Positions 1 to 5,014 of a stretch of DNA of 14,188 nt are shown piece after piece. The stretch spans positions 1 to 14,188 of the forward strand of contig DRLE01000058.1 of the NCBI GenBank assembly GCA_011051475.1. The letters run 5' to 3'. Under the pieces are notes generated by a model. The model saw only the letters and a program-made list of their open reading frames with translations, was not told where the DNA came from and did not search any database. The number at the start of each line of letters is the position of its first letter. Positions within the stretch are counted from its first letter, which is position 1. The DNA is from Gammaproteobacteria bacterium. Its GTDB lineage: Bacteria; Pseudomonadota; Gammaproteobacteria; SZUA-229. The translations under genes and the position numbers were made by a program.

Positions 1-1
1 G

Positions 2-388
2 CATGAGGACGGTCGCTATCTGTATCCCGGCACCGGAAAGATAACGGAAACCGGTCGCGGAGACGCGGCCGGCACCAAGCTGAACATTCCCATGCCGCCA
101 CGCGCCGATGACGCCTTGTTCCTGAAAATGTGGACACACCTGGAAACCTTTATTGAAAAACAGCAGCCGGAATTTATTATTCTGCAATGCGGCGTGGACA
201 GCCTCGACGGCGACCCGATCACCGACCTGGCATATTCAGAAAGATCGCATGCGCATGCTGCAAGACGACTGCGTGAAATCGCCGACCGGCATTGTGGTGG
301 TCGGGTGCTGGCGCTGGGTGGTGGCGGTTATAACCTGGATAATATTGCACGGGGCTGGACGGCGGTGGTTGCGGCGCTGGCTGAATGA
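2..388 (+). CDS. Histone deacetylase / AcuC-family zinc amidohydrolase, C-terminal part (5' end outside window)
   Basis: The reading frame is open from base 2 and ends with TGA at 386-388, so only the last 128 codons are present. Family landmarks visible are a GRYLYPGTG stretch near the start, the NIPMPP segment, CGVDSLDGDPI (in this family the Asp of this segment contributes to the Zn site) and the closing LALGGGGYN loop, whose Tyr (codon 329-331) corresponds to the catalytic Tyr of HDAC-like enzymes. Bacterial members deacetylate acetyl-lysine, acetylpolyamines or related amides; the substrate cannot be told from this fragment. The catalytic His pair and the other metal ligands lie upstream of the window. 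The gene is followed after only two bases by an inverted-repeat arm (391-413). Family is fairly certain; exact function is open. Confidence 0.85.
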   Translation, partial: HEDGRYLYPGTGKITETGRGDAAGTKLNIPMPPRADDALFLKMWTHLETFIEKQQPEFIILQCGVDSLDGDPITDLAYSERSHAHAARRLREIADRHCGGRVLALGGGGYNLDNIARGWTAVVAALAE

Positions 389-461
389 TCTTTTAAAAGC
401 TGAACTGCAGAGGCGCAGAGTTTTTTATTTTCAGGATTGTATGTCTTTGCCTGTATGACGC

Positions 462-536
462 GTAGGCCGGCATAAGCGATAGCGTTGCCGGCGAATGGTT
501 GATAAAAAGCCGGCAACGTACCTTATGCCGGCCTAC
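462..536. repeat. Pair of inverted REP-like sequences (BIME-like)
   Basis: Two imperfect copies face each other: 462-492 on the plus strand and 509-536 on the minus strand. Each begins with GTAG at the outer end, followed by GCCGGCATAAG and then CGTTGCCGGC. The arms 462-476/522-536 are perfectly complementary over 15 bases, as are 483-492/509-518 over 10 bases. A GTAG head and a GC-rich foot are hallmarks of REP sequences mobilised by RAYT (TnpA-REP) transposases. No RAYT gene is in this window, so mobilisation is inferred from family knowledge. Confidence 0.75.
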
Positions 537-541
537 AGGCT

Positions 542-616
542 GTCATTGCGAGCGTAGCGAAGCAATCTCGTGCAGCATGCGCCATAGCCAGATTACTTCG
601 CTGCGCTCGCAATGAC
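542..616. repeat. 75-bp palindromic repeat, copy A (27-21-27 architecture)
   Basis: Left arm 542-568 (GTCATTGCGAGCGTAGCGAAGCAATCT) and right arm 590-616 are complementary over 27 bases with two differences, both of which allow G:U pairing. The 21-base loop is 569-589. The same arm sequence and the same 27-21-27 spacing recur at 7659-7733, so this is a dispersed element rather than a chance hairpin. Arms of this TCATTGCGAGC type are, as far as I know, widespread in bacterial intergenic regions. Confidence 0.8.
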
Positions 617-653
617 GAAGAATAAAATAAAAAAACTCTGCGTCTCCGCGTGA

Positions 654-687
654 TGTGCATGGATGCACAAATGTCGCAAACGCAGGA
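654..687. repeat. Short hairpin plus AACGCAGGA module, copy 1
   Basis: A perfect hairpin, TGTGCAT-GG-ATGCACA (654-669), is followed nine bases later by AACGCAGGA (679-687). A matching arrangement is found at 7799-7833, where the stem bases differ but remain complementary. Shared layout with compensated stem changes suggests that the RNA or cruciform structure matters. Function unknown. Confidence 0.5.
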
Positions 688-719
688 AGCGTAGGAGCGA
701 CCCTCTGCGGTTCAGCTTT

Positions 720-1283
720 TTAAAAATAATTCACAATATACGAACCATCCTCCTGCCTGAAGATATCCCCGTAGTGCGTTTTAAACTCACCCCGTTTCTG
801 ATCCTGATAGTATCGCTTCAGGGTTTCGGTGATGACATGAAAGGCAATATTGTCCCAGGGAATCTCTTCTTCTTTCAGCAGCACTACATCCAGGCTTTCC
901 TCGCCCGGGCTGGCTTCGCCGCCTACCAGGTCGCCGAGGTACATGGTATAGACCTGGTTGATATGGGCAATGCTGAATACGCAGAACAGCTGCATGTTTT
1001 CGACCTCGGCATTGGCCTCTTCTCGGGTTTCGCGCGCTGCGCCTTCGAGGTTGGTTTCCTCGTTTTCCATAAAACCGGCCGGCAGGGTCCACAGGCCGTA
1101 GCGCGGTTCGATGGCGCGCTTGCACAGCAGTATTCGGTCCTGCCACTGCGCAATACATCCGGTAACGATTTTCGGGTTTTCGTAATGAATGGTCTGGCAG
1201 CTCTGGCAGACATAGCGCTGACGGTTGTCACCCTCGGGGATCATCAGGCTGACTTTTTCACCGCAGCTTGAACAAAAATTCAT
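720..1283 (-). CDS. Nudix hydrolase with N-terminal zinc ribbon
   Basis: A 187-residue cytoplasmic Nudix pyrophosphohydrolase. A zinc ribbon is formed by C4, C7, C26 and C29 (Nudix_N_2-type). The Nudix box spans residues 70-92: G70, E76 and then R84-E85-T86-R87-E88-E89, which supplies the metal-binding glutamates. The usual Gly near the end of the box is Asn (N91). Enzymes of this layout hydrolyse nucleoside-diphosphate-linked substrates such as ADP-ribose, NADH or FAD; the exact substrate is not deducible here. It lies 41 bp downstream of the ydcH-like gene on the same strand, so the two are probably cotranscribed. Start chosen at 1283 because the ribbon begins at residue 4 and a weak GAG purine motif lies upstream. 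The final codons sit inside a repeat arm (702-725), so the C-terminus may vary among relatives. Confidence 0.88.
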   Translation of the reverse strand: MNFCSSCGEKVSLMIPEGDNRQRYVCQSCQTIHYENPKIVTGCIAQWQDRILLCKRAIEPRYGLWTLPAGFMENEETNLEGAARETREEANAEVENMQLFCVFSIAHINQVYTMYLGDLVGGEASPGEESLDVVLLKEEEIPWDNIAFHVITETLKRYYQDQKRGEFKTHYGDIFRQEDGSYIVNYF

Positions 1284-1324
1284 AGGTATCTCGTGTCTGG
1301 TTATCCGTATAGCAGGCCGCGCAT

Positions 1325-1543
1325 TCAGGCCAGGATATCCGGTATCAGCTCGTTTTCCAGTTTGGTGATCATATCCTTGAGCTTGAGTTTGCGCTTCTTG
1401 AAACGCTTCAGCTGCAGCTCCTCGACATCCGGCTGTCCCGTCAGGCGGCGGATTATATCGTCAAGATCCCGGTGCTCCTGCCGGAGCTCAAACAGGCGGT
1501 CCTCGAGTTTCTGTCGATCTTCTTCTGTCAGCTGTTCTGTCAT
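1325..1543 (-). CDS. YdcH-family (DUF465) small coiled-coil protein
   Basis: A 72-residue, highly charged, helical protein. The pattern LFELRQEHRDLDDIIRRL followed by LKRFKKRKLKLKDMI is typical of the YdcH/DUF465 family, small SlyX-like coiled-coil proteins of proteobacteria without an assigned biochemical role. Length matches the family (about 70-80 residues). It is the first gene of a leftward pair with the Nudix hydrolase. A TATGAT motif on the minus strand (plus 1567-1572) about 25 bases upstream of the ATG could be a -10 box, but I see no good -35 partner. The gene is divergent from arsM with about 150 bp between the starts. Confidence 0.85.
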   Translation of the reverse strand: MTEQLTEEDRQKLEDRLFELRQEHRDLDDIIRRLTGQPDVEELQLKRFKKRKLKLKDMITKLENELIPDILA

Positions 1544-1694
1544 CGATATGCTCTCATCTACCTTTTATCATACCGCAAAAGACGTCCTGCTTTTACTTTT
1601 TTGCCACGGCTTTTATTGTAGAATGACCTGCCTTGCCGGGGAACTTGTGTCGCCTGGCGCTATCTGAAAAATACGGTTTTTTAACGAGGTTATT

Positions 1695-2519
1695 ATGGAC
1701 CAGAAACAGGCCGACGAAATTCGCCAGCAGGTACGTGAAGATTATGCGCAGGTTGCCGAGGCCAGCAACAGCGGCGACTGCTGCGGCGCCGAGTCCAGTT
1801 GCTGCGGCGTATCCGATGATGCCGCTATCAATACCCTGGTCTCCACCCGCCTGGGTTATTCGGAAGATGACCTCGACAAGGTGCCCGGCGGCGCCGATAT
1901 GGGCCTGGGCTGCGGCAACCCGCGCGCCATTGCCGGTATCCGGCGCGGCGAGACCGTGCTCGATCTGGGCAGTGGCGGCGGCTTTGACTGTTTTCTGGCT
2001 GCGGCCGAGACCGGCGAAGAAGGCCGCGTCATCGGCGTGGACATGACGCCCACCATGATTTCCAAGGCCCGCGCCAATGCCGTCAGGGGCAAGTACCGCC
2101 AGGTTGAGTTTCGCCTGGGCGAAATCGAGCACCTGCCGGTGGCGGACAATACCGTGGATGTGATTATTTCCAACTGCGTGATCAACCTGTCGCCGGATAA
2201 AAGACAGGTATTCAGCGAGACCTTTCGCGTGCTCAAACCCGGCGGCCGCCTGGCCATATCCGACGTGGTCGCCAGCGCCGAACTGCCCGAAGACATGAAA
2301 AACGACCCGGCGCTTTACTCCGGCTGCATGGCCGGCGCTTCCCTGATCGGCGACCTGCAGGCCATACTCGAAGACTGCGGCTTCGAGCAGATCGCCATTG
2401 CCCCAAAGGATGAGTCAAAGGAATTTATCAGGGACTGGGCGCCGGGGCGCGGTGTGGAGGACTATGTGCTGTCGGCGACAATTGAGGCGGTCAAGCCGGG
2501 TGGCGGTTGCTGCTGTTAA
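1695..2519 (+). CDS. arsM: Arsenite S-adenosylmethionine methyltransferase ArsM
   Basis: A 274-residue class I methyltransferase that transfers methyl groups from SAM to As(III), giving methylated, partly volatile arsenicals. The SAM-binding motif I is LDLGSGGGFD (residues 89-98). The three cysteines that bind As(III) in this family are present in conserved settings: C73 in GLGCGNP, C161 in SNCVINLS and C211 in YSGCMAGA. There are extra thiols at the ends: CC29-30 and CC36-37 near the N-terminus and a C-terminal CCC (272-274). The N-terminal CCG...CCG region is common in bacterial ArsM. A good ribosome-binding site (CGAGG, 1685-1689) sits five bases before the ATG. No arsR, arsC, acr3 or other arsenic gene is nearby, so it appears as an orphan. 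Regulation is not evident. Confidence 0.93.
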   Translation: MDQKQADEIRQQVREDYAQVAEASNSGDCCGAESSCCGVSDDAAINTLVSTRLGYSEDDLDKVPGGADMGLGCGNPRAIAGIRRGETVLDLGSGGGFDCFLAAAETGEEGRVIGVDMTPTMISKARANAVRGKYRQVEFRLGEIEHLPVADNTVDVIISNCVINLSPDKRQVFSETFRVLKPGGRLAISDVVASAELPEDMKNDPALYSGCMAGASLIGDLQAILEDCGFEQIAIAPKDESKEFIRDWAPGRGVEDYVLSATIEAVKPGGGCCC

Positions 2520-2555
2520 AAGCAAAAGCCTTTGTCCGCAAAAAACGCGGAACAG

Positions 2556-2698
2556 ACGTTATTCGTCATTCGTAGGTGCACATTCTTTGAAAATTGTAGG
2601 AGCGGACAATTCCGCGAAGAAGCAGGCACGGTGCCCGCGGCTGTTCGCGGAATGAAATTCCGCTCCTACACCGATTAAAAACGAATGACGAACAACGT
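2556..2698. repeat. Nested palindrome between convergent arsM and msrB
   Basis: Outer arms 2556-2573 (ACGTTATTCGTCATTCGT) and 2681-2698 are complementary with one mismatch. They enclose inner arms 2595-2618 and 2644-2670. The inner arms carry TGTAGGAGCGGA...TTCCGCGAA, a motif that to my knowledge recurs in REP-like intergenic repeats of Pseudomonas and relatives. The right side continues directly into GCCTTTGCGTCCTTCGCGG (2700-2718), which abuts the msrB stop codon. The block lies between convergent genes and could terminate both transcripts, although no U-run follows the stem. Confidence 0.75.
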
Positions 2699-2718
2699 CG
2701 CCTTTGCGTCCTTCGCGG

Positions 2719-3111
2719 CTAATCCTGCTTTTTAAAATCCAGCGACACGGAATTAATACAGTAACGCAGACCCGTCGGTGGCGGACCGTCTTCGAAAACA
2801 TGGCCAAGATGGGCATGGCACTGCGGGCAGCGAACTTCAACCCGGATCATGCCGTGACTGGTATCGCGGATCTCCTCCAGCTTCAAATCATCAATCGGCT
2901 TCCAGTAACTGGGCCAGCCGGAACCCGAGTCGTATTTTTCCTGCGAGGAAAAAAGCGGCAGGCCACAGCACACACAGTGATAGACGCCCTCCTCGTGATT
3001 GGCATAATACTCACCACTGAACGGCGCCTCGGTACCCCCACAACGCGCAACGCGGTACTGGTCCTCGGTCAGTTTTTCCTTCCACTGCTCATCCGTCTTT
3101 TCTTCAGCCAT
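2719..3111 (-). CDS. msrB: Peptide-methionine (R)-S-oxide reductase MsrB
   Basis: A 130-residue cytoplasmic MsrB that reduces the R-epimer of methionine sulfoxide in proteins. It shows the structural zinc site as two CxxC pairs (C46/C49 and C95/C98), the SGSGWPSYW substrate segment (62-70), HGMIRVEVRCPQCHAHLGHVF, and the catalytic Cys C118 in RYCINSVSL. C24 in RCGGTE is a candidate resolving cysteine; this is inferred. Length is typical of a stand-alone MsrB. The start is supported by an AGGA motif upstream of the ATG. It is the last gene of a leftward series after the rhodanese, with a 74-bp gap that carries a short dispersed repeat. Confidence 0.95.
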   Translation of the reverse strand: MAEEKTDEQWKEKLTEDQYRVARCGGTEAPFSGEYYANHEEGVYHCVCCGLPLFSSQEKYDSGSGWPSYWKPIDDLKLEEIRDTSHGMIRVEVRCPQCHAHLGHVFEDGPPPTGLRYCINSVSLDFKKQD

Positions 3112-3152
3112 TATCCGTTCCTGATAGCATAATCGTCAGCGGCCAGCGCACC

Positions 3153-3180
3153 ATTCACTATTCACTATTCGTTATTCACT
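3153..3180. repeat. Dispersed short repeat (ATTCACTATTC type), copy 1
   Basis: A run of near-identical units ATTCACT ATTCACT ATTCGTT ATTCACT. A closely matching version lies at 9352-9378. Both copies lie just downstream of the stop codon of a minus-strand gene, in the same orientation. Too short to call a mobile element. Confidence 0.6.
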
Positions 3181-3185
3181 GCTTT

Positions 3186-3605
3186 TCAACATTGTTCCCA
3201 CGGCAGGTCATCATAACGCCAGCCACCCAGTGTGCTGCGGTGATGGTTTTCATCCAGCGGCCCTTCAAAGCCCTGCTCGATATTGAATACGTTTTTCAGG
3301 CCGGCCTCGATCAGCACCTTGCCGGCATCGAGGGAACGATTGCCGCTACGGCAGATCAGCAGAATGGGAACATCCTCGTCACTTTCCTTCAGGCCGCCAA
3401 GAGCCAGCTTGCGAATATCGGTAACAAAGTTCCGGTTGATAACCCAGTCGGGTTCGTCGATCCAGGGTACATGAATGGCGCCTCTGGGATGGCCGACAAA
3501 CAGGTACTCCATGCTTGAACGTACATCGATCAGCAGGGCGCGTGGATCGGAGAGCGTAATTTCCCAGGCCTGTCGCGCGGAAATGGTCTTTACCTGTTCA
3601 GTCAT
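3186..3605 (-). CDS. Single-domain rhodanese (sulfurtransferase-like) protein
   Basis: A 139-residue protein with one rhodanese domain. The N-terminal part has LLIDVRSSMEYLFVGHPRGAIHVPW, the usual rhodanese signature around the DVR loop, and the active-site loop is CRSGNRS with catalytic C85. The domain closes with GGWRYDDLPW. Such proteins carry sulfur as a cysteine persulfide and pass it to acceptors such as thiols, cyanide or carrier proteins; the actual partner is unknown. No signal peptide is visible, so it is probably cytosolic. It lies between the GGDEF-like regulator (57 bp upstream) and msrB (74 bp downstream) on the same strand. The msrB neighbour would fit a role in oxidative or sulfur stress, but that is inference. 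Confidence 0.88.
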   Translation of the reverse strand: MTEQVKTISARQAWEITLSDPRALLIDVRSSMEYLFVGHPRGAIHVPWIDEPDWVINRNFVTDIRKLALGGLKESDEDVPILLICRSGNRSLDAGKVLIEAGLKNVFNIEQGFEGPLDENHHRSTLGGWRYDDLPWEQC

Positions 3606-3662
3606 GTTTTCAGGCCGGTGGTTGCAAGAGAGGGATGACGGCCAGCCGCCTGTTACTGTTGC

Positions 3663-4757
3663 TTAAGCGGCGCCGGATACTTTCTGATTATCCACATACT
3701 GCATAAAGGGCGCAAGCCGCTCCAGCACGGTCGGCAGATGTTCTTCCGGTATAAGATAGAAATTACCTGCCAGAATGTGAGCAAAGGCCTGTTCGATATC
3801 CTGCTCGGTGACTACCAGTGGTGGCTCTTCGGCGATAATCTCGTCATCGAAGCAAACCATCGACTCATCCGAGGCCAGCACACGCTGCAGTGCATTGTCG
3901 GCCTGCTTTTCCATATCCTCATAGGTGAGTTCGTCGGTCAGTAGCGGCGATGAGAAGCCGGCTACAAAATTCACCCGCAGCCTTTCCTTGCCGGTATCAA
4001 ATATCAGCCTGTTGATGCTTTCCCTGACACGGTTAATAACGACGGTGGTTTTCTGTTTGTCGGTCATCGGCAGGACCAGGGCATAGCGTGCAACCGCAAC
4101 GCGCGCGGCGATGTCTTCCTCACGCATAACTTCCTGCAACCTTTTTCCGACAGTCACAATGACCTGCTGCGCGACCTTCTTGCCATAGCTGAGAAAAATA
4201 TTCTGGAAATCCTTTATCTCGAAATACACCATGCTGATTGCCAGCTTGTGACGGGCCGCAAAGGAAAAGGCCTTGTGGCCGTGCTCTTCCAGCAGGTTGG
4301 CATTGTACAGACCGGTCAGCTTGTCGTAGCCGGTCTTCTTTTCCAGCTCGACAACCTTGCGGCTGAGGCGCGCATAGGACTTGGCCCGGCTCTGCAGGTC
4401 AATCGATTCGAACGGCTTGGTAACAAAGTCGGTAGCGCCCGCATCGAAAACGGCCTGCTTGGCGGACTCGGTATCTTCACAGCCGGTCAGAATAATTACC
4501 GGCAGATTGGCAATATGGTCACTGGTGGAATTACGGATGTTTTCCAGCAACTCCATACCGTTAAGGTTGGGCATGCTCAAATCCGTAAACACCACGGAAA
4601 TATTGCTGTTCTTCTGCAACATTTCCCAGCCAACCAGGCCGTCTTCGGCCAGGTGCACCGTGTAATCACCACCCAGCATTTTTCTGGCTGCCAGACGGAT
4701 CACCTTTGAATCATCCACGACCAATACTTCAGGTTTTTCTGTAACTGCCTCACTCAT
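3663..4757 (-). CDS. Response regulator: receiver domain plus degenerate GGDEF domain
   Basis: I place the start at the ATG at 4757 (364 residues) rather than at the upstream ATG at 4901, because the receiver domain begins at residue 10 and the extra 48 residues look unlike protein of this family. The receiver domain (about 10-130) has the acidic pair D15/D16, phospho-acceptor D59 in VVFTDLSMP, T91 in ILTG and K114 in VTKPF. A linker helix leads to a GGDEF-like domain that opens with DKLTGLYN (145-152). Its active-site motif GGDEF is replaced by AVARY (221-225), so diguanylate cyclase activity is unlikely. A 55-residue acidic tail (310-364) has no recognised motif. The gene is divergent from the DUF1631 protein. 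It probably acts as a phosphorylation-controlled scaffold or signal relay. Confidence 0.85.
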   Translation of the reverse strand: MSEAVTEKPEVLVVDDSKVIRLAARKMLGGDYTVHLAEDGLVGWEMLQKNSNISVVFTDLSMPNLNGMELLENIRNSTSDHIANLPVIILTGCEDTESAKQAVFDAGATDFVTKPFESIDLQSRAKSYARLSRKVVELEKKTGYDKLTGLYNANLLEEHGHKAFSFAARHKLAISMVYFEIKDFQNIFLSYGKKVAQQVIVTVGKRLQEVMREEDIAARVAVARYALVLPMTDKQKTTVVINRVRESINRLIFDTGKERLRVNFVAGFSSPLLTDELTYEDMEKQADNALQRVLASDESMVCFDDEIIAEEPPLVVTEQDIEQAFAHILAGNFYLIPEEHLPTVLERLAPFMQYVDNQKVSGAA

Positions 4758-4828
4758 AAAACTGTGCTTCTCAAACGGGTAACTGTACGGAGGATGTTTC
4801 AGGATTTGTGTGCGCTTTTTATTCATAA

Positions 4829-4856
4829 AGCATAGCCCTATATCGGCCAGTTGCAA
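4829..4856 (-). promoter_or_regulatory. Possible sigma-70 promoter of the GGDEF-like regulator
   Basis: On the minus strand TTGCAA (plus 4851-4856) is followed after 16 bases by TATGCT (plus 4829-4834). Each hexamer matches consensus at four of six positions. A start near 4822 would leave a leader of about 65 bases before the chosen ATG at 4757 and would exclude the upstream ATGs. Weak evidence. Confidence 0.3.
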
Positions 4857-4934
4857 TCGAACGCAGACAAAATAATTGCGTAATACCTGATCTAAAAGCA
4901 TTGCTTAAATTACTGTTTTTTCATGGTTAAGGAC

Positions 4935-4940
4935 TATACT
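4935..4940 (+). promoter_or_regulatory. Possible -10 box for the DUF1631 gene
   Basis: TATACT matches the sigma-70 -10 consensus at five of six positions and lies in the AT-rich divergent region about 75 bases before the DUF1631 start. No convincing -35 hexamer sits at the proper distance, so this is a weak call. The rest of the 257-bp divergent region shows no other clear signal apart from the opposing promoter candidate. Confidence 0.25.
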
Positions 4941-5014
4941 AGATATTATTGCGTGATTACTATCCGGCTGATATCAGATAGAATCATTTAACATATGGAT
5001 AGACCAAATCTTTT

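Larger units (their letters stand above)
391..725. repeat. Nested inverted-repeat block filling the gap between the HDAC-like gene and the Nudix gene
   Basis: No gene is seen in this stretch. It is a set of mirror-image pairs. The outermost arms are 391-413 and 702-725 (TTTTAAAAGCTGAAC.GCAGAGG, one mismatch and one extra base). The next arms are 410-431 and 624-646 (GAGGCGCAGAG followed by a T-rich run, one mismatch and one extra base). Inside lie two self-complementary units, 462-536 and 542-616. The asymmetric part (647-701) holds a short hairpin module at 654-687. The right outer arm covers the last codons and stop of the Nudix gene on the minus strand, so the repeat has either supplied that gene end or grown up to it. 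The block could act as a bidirectional terminator between the two convergent genes, but no U-tract hairpin is obvious. Confidence 0.75.

Noticed and set aside
391..725. CRISPR array or tandem repeat cluster
   Set aside because: The repeats are inverted and nested, of unequal types, and without regularly spaced spacers or cas genes nearby.
663..1271. Plus-strand open frame of 202 codons opposite the Nudix gene
   Set aside because: The minus frame has an intact zinc ribbon and Nudix box; the plus translation has no family features.
4758..4901. Longer N-terminus for the GGDEF-like regulator
   Set aside because: The 48 additional residues precede the receiver domain without similarity to a domain, and a plausible promoter lies inside this stretch.
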